A stretch of DNA of 64,000 bases from Pseudohoeflea sp964511625. Lineage in GTDB: Bacteria > Pseudomonadota > Alphaproteobacteria > Rhizobiales > Rhizobiaceae. The position numbers and the translations under genes were made by a program. The notes beneath the pieces are model-generated. The model saw only the letters and a list, made by a program, of their open reading frames with translations, had not been told where the DNA came from and did no database searches. Location of the stretch: contig CAZEJG010000001.1 in NCBI GenBank assembly GCA_964511625.1, positions 124,001 through 188,000 of the forward strand, written 5' to 3'. Below are positions 34,948 to 43,947 of this stretch, in pieces; the first letter of the stretch is position 1; each line of letters begins with the position of its first letter.

Positions 34948-36861
34948 ATGTCATCTCCCGACGGCAAGATCGACGACCCTGTCACCCCCAACACAAGTCA
35001 TGCAGCACAGGCCGGAACCGGGGCACTCGCCCTCGGAGCGCTCGGCGTCGTCTATGGCGACATCGGCACCAGCCCGCTCTACGCCCTGCGCGAAGCGGTG
35101 CGCGCGTCTGCGGGTGACGGCATTCCGGGCGACAGCCAGGTCATAGGCGCGCTGTCGATCGTCTTCTGGGCGCTGGTTCTCGTCGTCGCGGTGAAATACG
35201 CGATCTTCGTGCTGCGCGCAGACAACGAGGGCGAGGGCGGCACGCTCGCCATCATGACCATCGCCAAGCAGGCGGCGAAGAACCACCCGGGCAAGGTCCT
35301 GTTCCTCGGCATGCTGGGCGCCTCGCTGTTCTTCGGCGACGCCGTCATCACACCGGCCATCTCGGTCACCTCTGCCGTCGAGGGTCTGCAGATCGCCGCG
35401 CCCTCCGTCAGCCACTACACCGTCCCCATCGCCATCGGCATTCTGATCGGCCTCTTCGTGGCGCAGAAATTCGGCACCGGCGGCGTCTCCCGCATTTTCG
35501 GGCCCGTCACGCTCGTCTGGTTTCTGGTGCTTGGCGCCATGGGTGCGATTCACATCGCCGACGACCCAAGCGTCTTCAGGGCGCTTAACCCCTACGAGGC
35601 GGTGCGCTTTGTTGTTGCCAATCTCGAAGTGGCTGCCGTCGTCATCGGCGCGGCTTTCCTGGCCGTGACCGGCGCCGAAGCCCTTTACGTCGACCTCGGC
35701 CATTTCGGCCGCAAGCCGATCCTGCTGGCCTGGTTCGGACTGGTGCTGCCCTGCCTGCTGTTGAACTATTTCGGGCAGGCGGCCTATCTGCTCGCCTCCA
35801 CCGCCCCGGTCGACCAGCCCTTCTTCCAGATGGCGCCGGACTGGGGACATATCCCGCTCGTCATCCTCGCGACTGTCGCCACCGTGATCGCCAGCCAGGC
35901 GGTGATTTCCGGTGCCTTCTCGCTCACCCGTCAGGCGATCCAGCTGCACATGCTGCCGCGCATGAACATCGTTCATACCTCCGCCACCCAGACCGGTCAG
36001 ATCTACATTCCGCAGGTCAACTGGATGCTGCTTGCCTGCGTGCTCTTGCTGGTGGTCGGTTTTGGCTCGTCGGAGCACATGGCGTCGGCTTATGGCATCT
36101 CGGTCACCGGTGAAATGATGGTGACGACGCTGCTCCTGTTCATCGTCATGCGCGGCAAATGGCGATGGAGTTGGCTCGCCGCTCTTGCCGTCGTCACGCC
36201 TGCCTTTCTGATAGATCTCATGTTCCTCGGCGCCAACGCGCTCAAATTCTTCGAAGGCGGCTGGGTGTCTGTCACCATCGCCTCGATCATCCTCCTGGTG
36301 ATCTGGACCTGGCGCCGCGGCAGCCGTCTGTTGTTCCAGCTCAGCCGCGCCTCCGAGACGAAACTCGACGAACTCATCAGGCAGCTCAGCTCGAAACCCC
36401 CTGAATTCGTCGATGGAACCGCTGTATTCCTGACGGCGGATTCCGAGACCGCGCCGACCGCACTGATGCACAGCCTGAAACACTACAGGGTCCTGCACCG
36501 CAAGAACGTGCTACTGACGGTGGCCACCCGCCCGCAGCCGCGGGTGGCCGACGACGAGAAGATCGACTACCGGGAAATCAACGAGCATTTCGCCCGGCTA
36601 ACGATCAATTACGGTTTCATGGAAGATCCGAACCTGCCAGCAGCGCTCGTGATTGCGCGCAAGCAGGGCATCAAGTTCGATCTGATGACCACCTCGTTCT
36701 TCCTCTCGAGGCGGTCGCTCGTGCCTTCACGTGACGCCGGCATGCCGCTCTGGCAGGACCATCTGTTCCTCGCCCTTTCGCGCAACGCTTCGGATGCGTC
36801 GAGCTATTTCCGGCTTCCCACCGGTCGCGTGGTCGAGATCGGCGCCCAGGTCGTCATCTGA
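34948..36861 (+). CDS. kup: KUP-family potassium uptake transporter
   Basis: This 637-residue K+ transporter has about twelve membrane segments in the N-terminal 450 residues and a large cytoplasmic C-terminus. Diagnostic KUP motifs are GVVYGDIGTSPLYALREA near the start, FFGDAVITPAISVTSAVEG, and QAVISGAFSLTRQAIQL. The soluble tail ends RRSLVPSRDAGMPLWQDHLFLALSRNA. K+ symport with H+ is the family role. It is separated from the preceding cluster by a hairpin and has no coupled neighbour. Confidence 0.96.
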   Translation: MSSPDGKIDDPVTPNTSHAAQAGTGALALGALGVVYGDIGTSPLYALREAVRASAGDGIPGDSQVIGALSIVFWALVLVVAVKYAIFVLRADNEGEGGTLAIMTIAKQAAKNHPGKVLFLGMLGASLFFGDAVITPAISVTSAVEGLQIAAPSVSHYTVPIAIGILIGLFVAQKFGTGGVSRIFGPVTLVWFLVLGAMGAIHIADDPSVFRALNPYEAVRFVVANLEVAAVVIGAAFLAVTGAEALYVDLGHFGRKPILLAWFGLVLPCLLLNYFGQAAYLLASTAPVDQPFFQMAPDWGHIPLVILATVATVIASQAVISGAFSLTRQAIQLHMLPRMNIVHTSATQTGQIYIPQVNWMLLACVLLLVVGFGSSEHMASAYGISVTGEMMVTTLLLFIVMRGKWRWSWLAALAVVTPAFLIDLMFLGANALKFFEGGWVSVTIASIILLVIWTWRRGSRLLFQLSRASETKLDELIRQLSSKPPEFVDGTAVFLTADSETAPTALMHSLKHYRVLHRKNVLLTVATRPQPRVADDEKIDYREINEHFARLTINYGFMEDPNLPAALVIARKQGIKFDLMTTSFFLSRRSLVPSRDAGMPLWQDHLFLALSRNASDASSYFRLPTGRVVEIGAQVVI

Positions 36862-36864
36862 GAC

Positions 36865-37641
36865 CTACGACGCCTTGCCGCGCACGTTGCGTTCCATCAG
36901 TCGCTGGAACAGCCCCGGCGACAGTCGGTTGAGCCGCCAGGCCAGATTGGCGATGCGTCCGACCGGGATCATCGCCCGCTTCCTGTCGAAACCCTTCAGG
37001 ATGACCCCCGCCGCCGCATCCGGCGTCATGTAGTCGATGCCGTCGCCTGCCGAGCCCGGCCGCGCGGTGCCGTCGGCCTGCCGCTGGTCGTTGCCGATAT
37101 TGGTGGCGACGAAGGAGGGCGCTGCAATCAGCGTCTTCACCCCGTGCGGCGATTCCTCGGACCGCAGTGACTTGAAGAACCCTTCGAGCGCGTGTTTTGA
37201 GGCCGCATAGGAGGTGCGGTGATAGAGCGGCGAAAACCCGGCCACCGAGGAGATCGCCAGATGGGTGCCAGACGCAGCGCGGACCGCCTTGAGGAAGGCG
37301 CGTGCCATTTCCACCGCCGCGAAATAGTTGATCTCGAAGACTTTCCGGTGCGACGCCTCGTCCGATGTCTCGAACGCCCCTATCTGGGTAATGCCGGCAT
37401 TGTAGATGACGAGGTCGATCTGCCGGTAGGAGGCCAGGATCTTGGCAAATGCCGATCGGCGCGCCTGCGGATCGGTCAGGTCGCAGGTGATCGGCCACTG
37501 GCTCGCCGTCGTCGGCAACCCTCCGGTCTCGCGGTCGATCAGGATCGTGTGCCAGCCGCGCTCCTGCAGGCCGCGGGCGAGGGCCCGCCCCAAACCGCCG
37601 GCCCCCCCGGAGATGACCGCTGTCTTCATACGTTCGCTCAT
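36865..37641 (-). CDS. Short-chain dehydrogenase/reductase
   Basis: This 258-residue classical SDR has the cofactor motif GGAGGLGRALA, the NAG motif (IYNAGIT), the catalytic serine in ISSVAGFSP and the YAASK tyrosine-lysine pair. The ATG at 37641 has AGGAC upstream and lies one base from the stop of the upstream epimerase gene. It shares an operon with an epimerase, a BASS transporter and probably an FMO. The substrate is unknown; a DprE2-like role for the cluster further upstream is not supported by position. Confidence 0.88.
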   Translation of the reverse strand: MSERMKTAVISGGAGGLGRALARGLQERGWHTILIDRETGGLPTTASQWPITCDLTDPQARRSAFAKILASYRQIDLVIYNAGITQIGAFETSDEASHRKVFEINYFAAVEMARAFLKAVRAASGTHLAISSVAGFSPLYHRTSYAASKHALEGFFKSLRSEESPHGVKTLIAAPSFVATNIGNDQRQADGTARPGSAGDGIDYMTPDAAAGVILKGFDRKRAMIPVGRIANLAWRLNRLSPGLFQRLMERNVRGKAS

Positions 37642-37642
37642 C

Positions 37643-38575
37643 TCAAAGTCCTGCCCATCGGCGCCAGAGTTCGAATGTCTCGGCGCTCGTCTTCTCCGGC
37701 ACATAGCCGAAGTCGCGCTTCAACGCGTCATTGGCCAGTACCGGACGGTACTGGAGAAACCGGACCTGCTCCGGTCCGTACCGGCTGATCCCGAGGGGAT
37801 GGGCGACGGCGAGCGCCCCCCTGAGCAACCAGGCGGGCAGGCGCAGCACCGGCTTGCCCAGTCGTCGGCCGAGTTCGGTGACACCGAGCGCGCCATCGCC
37901 GGCCACATTGTAGATGCCAGCCGGGCCGTCGGTAGCCGCGCGCTTGAGAATGCGCGCCAGATCCCGCGTCCAGATGAAGACGAAGGGACTGTCGCTGCCT
38001 TTCACGCCGAGAAGGCGCGGCTTTCGGAAGAGCGCGGTGATCTGGTTGTCTGTGCCTTCGCCCAGCACGGTTCCCACCCGCAGCACCACCTGTTCGAGCG
38101 CGGGATGGTCGCGCCGGGCCTCGGCGAGCATTTCCTCCACCAGCCGCTTGTGGTGGGCATAGGGAAAGGCTTCGTTGCCGCGCACCGGATCGCTCTCGTG
38201 CAGCGGAACGGGATTGTCTGCGTGATATCCGTAAGCCGCGCCCGACGAGGTGACCACGAGTCGTCGGACGCCGTTCGCCAGCGCCGCATCGATAACGTTG
38301 CGGGTGCCGGTGACATCGACCGCATAGGCGAAGGCACGGTCGGTCCCCTTTGGCGGCGTGACGACCGAAGCGAGATGCACGATCACCTCTGGCTTTGTCC
38401 TGCCTATGATTTCGGCAGGCTGATCGCCCCGCACGTCCATCTCCTCGAACTTCACGCAGGCCGGCAGGTCCGCCGGCTTTCTCTTGTCGGTCGCAATCAC
38501 CTCGTGGTCGCCGAGTTCGGCGAGCAGAGCGCCCGCCACCATGCCGGCCGCGCCCGTGATCAGGATCTTCGTCAT
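37643..38575 (-). CDS. NAD-dependent epimerase/dehydratase family protein
   Basis: This 310-residue extended SDR has TGAAGMVAGALLAEL for cofactor binding, VIVHLASVV, VTSSGAAYG and the YAHHK catalytic pair. Members include UDP-sugar epimerases, dihydroflavonol reductases and related enzymes. It lies between the SDR gene (1-base gap) and the BASS gene (overlap by 4 bases), so all three are read together. Confidence 0.87.
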   Translation of the reverse strand: MTKILITGAAGMVAGALLAELGDHEVIATDKRKPADLPACVKFEEMDVRGDQPAEIIGRTKPEVIVHLASVVTPPKGTDRAFAYAVDVTGTRNVIDAALANGVRRLVVTSSGAAYGYHADNPVPLHESDPVRGNEAFPYAHHKRLVEEMLAEARRDHPALEQVVLRVGTVLGEGTDNQITALFRKPRLLGVKGSDSPFVFIWTRDLARILKRAATDGPAGIYNVAGDGALGVTELGRRLGKPVLRLPAWLLRGALAVAHPLGISRYGPEQVRFLQYRPVLANDALKRDFGYVPEKTSAETFELWRRWAGL

Positions 38576-39474
38576 CGTGCGGCTTGCGTCCGGCGCATCA
38601 GCGAGGCGAGCGTGATGCCGGAGATCGCGTGCCAGATACCCCAGGCCGCTGCCACGACCGCCATGCCGCCGAGCCCGTGGAAGAACGCGAAGATCAGCAC
38701 CAGCCCGAGCCCGGAATTCTGGATGCCGGTCTCGATCGTGACCGCTCGCCTGTCATACTCGGAGAGGCGGAAGACGGTCGCTGTCAGATAGCCGCCCAAA
38801 AACGCCAGTGCGTTGTGGATGAAGACCAGGGCCGCCACCGCGCCGATGAACTGGAGGAAGAAGCCCCAGTTGGCGGCAAGCGCGATCGCGATGAAGGCGG
38901 CAAAGATGGCCATCGACAGCCATTGCAGCGGCCGGTTGATCTTCGCCGTGATGTCGGGGCGCAGCACGTTGAGCGTGATGCCGAGAATGAGCGGCAGCAC
39001 GAGCATCAGGCCGACGGTGATCGCCACCTGCAACGGGTCGATCGAGGTTGAGCGGAGGATCTCGCGCGTCGGTCCGTAGAGGGACCCCCAGAGCGCGATG
39101 TTGGCGGGCGTGAGAACGATGGCGCCCACCGTCGCGATCGCGGTCATCGAGACGGACAGGGCGGCGTTGCCGCCGGCGCGATGGGTGATGAAGTTCGAGA
39201 TGTTGCCGCCCGGGCAGGCTGCCACGACGATCAGGCCGAGCGCGATCGAGGGACGCGGCTGCGCGACCAGCAGCATGACGTATGTCAGCACCGGCAGAAT
39301 GATGAACTGCGAGAACAACCCGACAAGCAGCGATTTCGGCGCCTTGAGAAGCCGCCTGAAATCGGCCGGTGTCAGGTCGATGGCGATCGAGAACATCACG
39401 ATCGCAAGGACCGCATTCAGCAACTGCAGCGAAGCCGGGCTGAAATGCAGGACGACGTCGTCTATGCCTTCCAC
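38572..39474 (-). CDS. Bile-acid:sodium symporter (BASS) family protein
   Basis: This 300-residue protein has about nine to ten hydrophobic segments and the BASS motif GLIVVAACPGGNISNFITHRAGG, with a central crossover region, plus ETGIQNSGLGLVLIF (second crossover). Bacterial BASS proteins take up or export organic acids and small amphipathic compounds with Na+; the ligand is not predictable. Its 3' end overlaps the epimerase gene start as ATGA. Confidence 0.88.
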   Translation of the reverse strand: MEGIDDVVLHFSPASLQLLNAVLAIVMFSIAIDLTPADFRRLLKAPKSLLVGLFSQFIILPVLTYVMLLVAQPRPSIALGLIVVAACPGGNISNFITHRAGGNAALSVSMTAIATVGAIVLTPANIALWGSLYGPTREILRSTSIDPLQVAITVGLMLVLPLILGITLNVLRPDITAKINRPLQWLSMAIFAAFIAIALAANWGFFLQFIGAVAALVFIHNALAFLGGYLTATVFRLSEYDRRAVTIETGIQNSGLGLVLIFAFFHGLGGMAVVAAAWGIWHAISGITLASLMRRTQAAR

Positions 39475-39564
39475 GAAAACCTCCTCCCGAGGGGCGCCGG
39501 ACTGCGTCCGGTCATTATTTGTCTGCTGTCAGGAAACACTAAAAAGCGTTCAAGTCCATGCCGT

Positions 39565-40884
39565 TCAGGCGCCTGCGAGCTGCCTGATCCAGCCATTTAC
39601 CGCATTCCGGTAGGTTGCCTTGTCGACGTAGTAGGCCATCCGGGCGAGCTTGAGATAGTTCATGCCCCCTGTCGCCCGCTGGAAACCGCCGGCCTTTTCG
39701 GCCTTCAGTTTCATCGCGGCGGCGTTGCCGGTGCGCAATCCAGCTATGTAACGCGCCACCATCTCGGCCTGCTCGTGCCGGCCCTGCCAGCCGAGCCCGC
39801 TCGCCTCCACCATGCCGAGGACGAAGATGTCGTCGCGCTCGGGATGCATGGCATTGAGATAGAGGTGAGGGGCGTCGCCCTGCCAGTTGAGCCACCTTTT
39901 CTCGATGAAGGGATAGTGCAGCTTGTAGCCTGTGGCGGCGACGATCATGTCGTAGTCGCCGGAGGTGCCGTCGTTGAAATGAACTGTTTTACCCTCCATC
40001 CGGGCGATGTCGGCGCGTACCTTCAGGTCGCCGTGACCGGCATGAAACAGGACCAGCGAGTTGACGACGGGGTGGCTTTCGTAGAGCGCGTAGTCGGGCT
40101 TCGGGAAACCGTATTTCTGCGGGTCGCCGACGAACCATTTCAGGATCATGCCGTCGATCTTGCGCTTGAGCCACATCGGCAGCTTGATCAAGCCGCCGAG
40201 CGTATCGGCGGGTTTGCCGAAAATGTATTTCGGCACGAAATAATAGCCGCGCCGCATCGACAGGTCGCAGCTGACGCCATGATGGATGGCATCCACGGCG
40301 ATGTCGCAGCCCGAATTGCCGGCGCCGACGATCAGCACCCGCTTGCCGTCGAACTGGCTGGCCGACCGGTAGGCCGAGGAGTGGATCAGTTCGCCGGCGA
40401 ATGCGCCGGGAAACTCCGGCATGTTCGGTTCGGACAACGTGCCGTTGGCGATCATCACGCCGGCATAGACCGCCTCGTGCTCGCCCTCGGCATCGCGCCA
40501 CGTCACCCGCCAGCCATCGCCGTCGCCGCCGAGGGGCGTCATTCCGGTGACCTCGGTGTTGAACCGGTAGTGCTCGCGGATTCCGTAGTGATCCGCGAAA
40601 TCGCGAAAATAGGCTTTCATCTCGCGGTGTGACGGATACTCCGCCACGTCGTCGCGCATCGGGAAATCCGTGAATTCGGTCATGGTCTTCGACGAGATCA
40701 GGTGCGCCGAATCGTACATGGTCGACTTCGGGTTCTCGATGTCCCAAAGCCCGCCGACGTCGTCGCTGAACTCGAAACCGTCATAGGCGATGCCCTGTTC
40801 GCCCAGAACCTTGGCGGCCGCCAGTCCCATCGGACCTGCGCCCACCAGCGCGAACCTGGATCGCGTCTCCGCGTCTGGCGCCAT
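39565..40884 (-). CDS. Flavin-containing monooxygenase
   Basis: This 439-residue FMO-like enzyme has the FAD motif ALVGAGPMGLAAAKVLGEQG (residues 12-31), the NADP motif RVLIVGAGNSGCDIAVDA near 190, and an FMO-type FPGAFAGELIHSSAY segment just before it. It may oxygenate a heteroatom or perform Baeyer-Villiger chemistry. The gene is 90 bases upstream of the BASS gene on the same strand and divergent from a TetR gene with a palindromic operator, 38 bases before its start. Confidence 0.87.
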   Translation of the reverse strand: MAPDAETRSRFALVGAGPMGLAAAKVLGEQGIAYDGFEFSDDVGGLWDIENPKSTMYDSAHLISSKTMTEFTDFPMRDDVAEYPSHREMKAYFRDFADHYGIREHYRFNTEVTGMTPLGGDGDGWRVTWRDAEGEHEAVYAGVMIANGTLSEPNMPEFPGAFAGELIHSSAYRSASQFDGKRVLIVGAGNSGCDIAVDAIHHGVSCDLSMRRGYYFVPKYIFGKPADTLGGLIKLPMWLKRKIDGMILKWFVGDPQKYGFPKPDYALYESHPVVNSLVLFHAGHGDLKVRADIARMEGKTVHFNDGTSGDYDMIVAATGYKLHYPFIEKRWLNWQGDAPHLYLNAMHPERDDIFVLGMVEASGLGWQGRHEQAEMVARYIAGLRTGNAAAMKLKAEKAGGFQRATGGMNYLKLARMAYYVDKATYRNAVNGWIRQLAGA

Positions 40885-40922
40885 GTCGTCCTCCCCGACG
40901 ATTTGCTCACCCTATCTTTAAA

Positions 40923-40938
40923 TTGAACGATCGTTCAA
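40923..40938. promoter_or_regulatory. Perfect palindromic operator of the TetR regulator
   Basis: TTGAACGATCGTTCAA is a perfect 16-bp palindrome between the divergent FMO (start 40884) and tetR-type (start 40958) genes. A possible FMO promoter has TTGAAC as its -35 within this palindrome and ATAGGG as a weak -10 at 17 bases. Such a site is what a TetR dimer would bind to repress both genes. Confidence 0.7.
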
Positions 40939-40957
40939 AATATGCAAGGTGTAATTC

Positions 40958-41653
40958 GTGAAAAACGTGATTCCACCCGAACGTCCCCGGCAACGCGCGC
41001 CGTCCAAGCGCTCGCTGCAAACTCGTGCGCGCATTCTCGATGCAGCCGAGGTCCTCTTCGCCGAGCGCGGCTTCGAGGGCGCTTCTCTGCGCGATATCGC
41101 GGCTGCGGCCGGGACCCAGGTCGGTCTCGTCCATCACCACGGCGGCGGCAAGGACGAACTGTTCCGGCAGGTGGTTGCCCGGCGTGCCGATGAACTTTCG
41201 TCCCGACGTCTGGCCGCACTCGAAACTCGGGCGGCGCTCGGCCCGATGGATATCGCCGCGGTCCTGCGCTGTTTCCTCGGGCCCTATGTCGAGATGGCAG
41301 CCACCGGCGGTCCGCAATGGCGCGCCTATGCCCGTCTCGTCGCCCACGTTTCCGCCGATCCGCGCTGGCGCGAGATTTCCCTGCAGCATTTTGATCCCAC
41401 GGCGATGCGCTTCATCGAGGAGATCGCGCGTCTCTATCCGGACAGGCCAAGGGCGCGGATCGCCGCCGGTTTCGTCTATTCCGTGGCTGCCATGCTGGCG
41501 CTGATCACCTCGCGCTGGCGTGTGGCCGCACTGGCGGGCAAGGGGGAGCCGGCGGGCTCGAGTACCCCCGATGACCGTCTCGATGAACTCGTGAACTTCT
41601 GCGCCGCCGGTATCGCAGCGGCGATCGAGGCACAAAAAAACCCCGGCGCATGA
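40958..41653 (+). CDS. TetR/AcrR family transcriptional regulator
   Basis: This 231-residue regulator starts at a GTG (40958). The N-terminal helix-turn-helix is clear: RARILDAAEVLFAERGFEGASLRDIAAAAGTQVGLVHHH (residues about 21-60). The C-terminal ligand domain includes FLGPYVEMAATGG. It is divergent from the FMO gene with a palindromic operator between, so it probably represses the FMO-BASS-epimerase-SDR group and itself. Its last codons overlap the terminator of glnA on the opposite strand. Confidence 0.9.
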   Translation: MKNVIPPERPRQRAPSKRSLQTRARILDAAEVLFAERGFEGASLRDIAAAAGTQVGLVHHHGGGKDELFRQVVARRADELSSRRLAALETRAALGPMDIAAVLRCFLGPYVEMAATGGPQWRAYARLVAHVSADPRWREISLQHFDPTAMRFIEEIARLYPDRPRARIAAGFVYSVAAMLALITSRWRVAALAGKGEPAGSSTPDDRLDELVNFCAAGIAAAIEAQKNPGA

Positions 41654-41663
41654 AACGCCGGGG
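41634..41663 (-). terminator. glnA rho-independent terminator, inside the tetR 3' end
   Basis: CCCCGGCG (41641-41648) pairs perfectly with CGCCGGGG (41656-41663) around a 7-base loop. On the minus strand the hairpin is followed by seven Ts (41634-41640). It lies 78 bases beyond the glnA stop. The tetR stop codon is in the loop, so the two genes share this DNA. Confidence 0.85.
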
Positions 41664-41741
41664 TGTGGTCCTTCCGAACGCGTCGGACTGTCCGGTGGGG
41701 CGGCGGGAGGAGGTGCCGGCTCCGGGACGTCCGACCGGAAA

Positions 41742-43151
41742 TCAGACCGAGTAGTACATGTCGAATTCCACCGGGTGCGGTGTCATTTCGAAACGCATCA
41801 CTTCAGCCATCTTCAGGTCGATGAAGGCATCGATCTGGTCGTCGTCGAACACGCCGCCGGCGGTGAGGAACTTGCGATCCTTGTCGAGGTTCTCGAGCGC
41901 TTCACGCAGCGAACCGCAGACGGTCGGGATCTTTTTGAGTTCCTTGGCCGGCAGGTCGTAGAGGTCCTTGTCCATCGACTTGCCCGGGTGGATCTTGTTT
42001 TTGATCCCGTCGAGACCGGCCATCAGCATGGCAGCGAAGGCGAGGTAGGGGTTGGCGGTCGGGTCCGGGAAGCGGACTTCCACGCGCTTGGCCTTCGGCG
42101 ACGAGCCGAACGGAATGCGGCAGGAGGCCGAACGGTTGCGCGCCGAATAGGCGAGCAGCACCGGGGCTTCGTAGCCCGGGACCAGACGCTTGTAGGAGTT
42201 GGTCGACGGGTTGGTGAAGGCGTTGATCGCCTTGGCGTGCTTGATGATGCCGCCGATATAGTAGAGGCAGTTTTCCGACAGGCCGGCATACTCGTCACCG
42301 GCAAACGTCGGCTTGCCGCCCTTCCAGATCGACTGGTGCACATGCATGCCCGAACCGTTGTCGCCGAAGACCGGCTTCGGCATGAAGGTCGCCGTCTTGC
42401 CGTAGGCGTTTGCCACCTGGTGGACGCCGTACTTGTAGATCTGGGTCTTGTCGGCCATGCGGGTCAGCGTATCGAAGACCATGCACAGCTCATGCTGCGC
42501 CGAGGCGACCTCGTGGTGGTGCTTTTCGACCGTCAGGCCCATCTCGGCGAGAACGGTCAGCATTTCCGAGCGCATGTCCTGGCAGCTGTCGACCGGCGGG
42601 ACCGGGAAGTAGCCGCCCTTGATGCGCGGACGGTGGCCCAGGTTGCCGGTTTCGTAGTCGCTGTCGTCGTTCGACGGCAGTTCGCTCGAATCCAGCTTGA
42701 AACCGGTGTTGTAGGGATCGGCCTTGAACTTCACGTCGTCGAAGACGAAGAATTCGGGCTCTGGACCGAAATAGGCGGTGTCGCCGACGCCGGCGGCCTG
42801 CAGATAGGCTTCGGCCTTCTTGGCTGTGGTGCGCGGATCGCGGTTGTAGGCCTCGCCGGAGATGGGGTCCAGCACGTCGCAGATCACGACCATGGTCGAC
42901 TGGGCGAAGAAGGGGTCCATGTGCATGGTGGCCGTGTCGGGCATGAGCACCATGTCGGACTCGTTGATCGCCTTCCAGCCCTGGATCGAGGAGCCGTCGA
43001 ACATGACGCCGTCCGCAAACATGTCCTCGTCGACAGCCGAGACGTCCATGGTGACGTGCTGCAGCTTGCCCTTCGGGTCGGTGAAGCGAAGGTCAACGAA
43101 CTTGACGTCGTTGTCCTTGATTTGTTTCATGATATCGTTGGCTGTCGACAT
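41742..43151 (-). CDS. glnA: Glutamine synthetase type I
   Basis: This enzyme makes glutamine from glutamate, ammonia and ATP. The 469-residue protein is the GSI-beta type. The adenylylation tyrosine is Tyr398 in DLYDLPAKE, so activity should be controlled by GlnE. Metal and substrate motifs include FDGSSIQGW, the GSGMHVHQS signature, and the NRSASCRIP block. A GGGAG ribosome site precedes the ATG. It is read after glnB on the minus strand and ends at a strong terminator. Confidence 0.98.
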   Translation of the reverse strand: MSTANDIMKQIKDNDVKFVDLRFTDPKGKLQHVTMDVSAVDEDMFADGVMFDGSSIQGWKAINESDMVLMPDTATMHMDPFFAQSTMVVICDVLDPISGEAYNRDPRTTAKKAEAYLQAAGVGDTAYFGPEPEFFVFDDVKFKADPYNTGFKLDSSELPSNDDSDYETGNLGHRPRIKGGYFPVPPVDSCQDMRSEMLTVLAEMGLTVEKHHHEVASAQHELCMVFDTLTRMADKTQIYKYGVHQVANAYGKTATFMPKPVFGDNGSGMHVHQSIWKGGKPTFAGDEYAGLSENCLYYIGGIIKHAKAINAFTNPSTNSYKRLVPGYEAPVLLAYSARNRSASCRIPFGSSPKAKRVEVRFPDPTANPYLAFAAMLMAGLDGIKNKIHPGKSMDKDLYDLPAKELKKIPTVCGSLREALENLDKDRKFLTAGGVFDDDQIDAFIDLKMAEVMRFEMTPHPVEFDMYYSV

Positions 43152-43229
43152 TTAGGAGCTCCCTGAGAGTTTGTAGTGCGCAGCTTCTGTGCCTGACCGG
43201 CCGCGCTGTCTGAAAGCTGGGCTAACCCT

Positions 43230-43568
43230 TCATATTGCCTCGTTGCCCGTTTCGCCAGTCCGAATGCGGATGGCTTCCTCGATGCTGGAGACAAAAATCT
43301 TGCCGTCGCCGATGCGTCCGGTCTGGGCGGCGTTGCGGATGGCGTCGATCGCGGTCTCGACGGATTCGTCGGGAAGCACGACTTCGACCTTCACCTTGGG
43401 GAGAAAGTCGACGACATATTCTGCGCCGCGGTAGAGTTCGGTGTGGCCCTTCTGCCGGCCGAAACCCTTGGCTTCGGTCACGGTGATACCCTGAAGACCC
43501 ACTTCCTGGAGTGCTTCCTTCACTTCATCGAGCTTGAACGGCTTGATGATTGCTTCGATTTTTTTCAT
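43230..43568 (-). CDS. glnB: Nitrogen regulatory protein PII
   Basis: This is a 112-residue signal-transduction trimer that reports 2-oxoglutarate, ATP/ADP and glutamine status. The uridylylation tyrosine is Tyr51 in LYRGAEYVVDF, and the B- and C-loop segments TGRIGDGKIFV and RIRTGE are present. The E44 and T29-V30 features fit GlnB rather than GlnK. It leads the glnB-glnA operon, with a sigma-54 promoter in front. The gap to glnA is 78 bases. Confidence 0.97.
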   Translation of the reverse strand: MKKIEAIIKPFKLDEVKEALQEVGLQGITVTEAKGFGRQKGHTELYRGAEYVVDFLPKVKVEVVLPDESVETAIDAIRNAAQTGRIGDGKIFVSSIEEAIRIRTGETGNEAI

Positions 43569-43639
43569 TGGTTAGCCTTGCCTCCGCTGATTGCAGTTGC
43601 GAGCCGATACGGCGCCCATCTGCTCGACGCCTTTCGATA

Positions 43640-43655
43640 AGCACAAGCCATGCCA
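43640..43655 (-). promoter_or_regulatory. Sigma-54 promoter of glnB-glnA
   Basis: On the minus strand this reads TGGCATGGCTTGTGCT, which has the invariant GG and GC of the -24/-12 elements at the correct 10-base spacing and matches TGGCAYR-N4-NTGCW. It lies about 72 bases before the glnB start. Upstream, 43793-43809 and 43852-43868 hold weak NtrC-like half-sites (TGCCTC-N5-GGTGTG, TGCAC). Sigma-54 and NtrC control of glnBA is described in Rhizobium leguminosarum, so this fits. Confidence 0.65.
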
Positions 43656-43947
43656 GATCGCCGGAATAGGGAAAGCAGTCCGGTACGAAATCTTCGGATG
43701 CCCCTCCGATCCCAGTGGATCGTCGCGGGTTTTCAAAGCTCGCCCGCGTCCTCATCCTGAACCTGAATCGGGCACTTGGCTGGTCGAATCGGTGCCTCGC
43801 ATCGGTGTGTGTTCGTCTTGCGGCTCCTTTATGCCCAGTTGTTGGCCTGAATGCACACAAAATATGCGGTATCCGCCTCTATTTCCTGTTCGATTTCCCG
43901 ATCGGCGCCTGCTTGACGCGCCCGTGGGCGCATGGCACCCCGTCGTC

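Noticed and set aside
35000..36498. Minus-strand open frame inside kup
   Set aside because: Highly charged, low-complexity antisense translation of a membrane protein gene; not a real protein.
36865..37641. SDR gene as a DprE2 partner for the DprE1-like enzyme
   Set aside because: It lies on the other strand beyond kup and is coupled to an epimerase and a transporter gene, so position gives no support; sequence resemblance to DprE2 is only that of any SDR.
41775..43166. Plus-strand open frame opposite glnA
   Set aside because: It is antisense to a certain gene over its full length and has no recognisable product.
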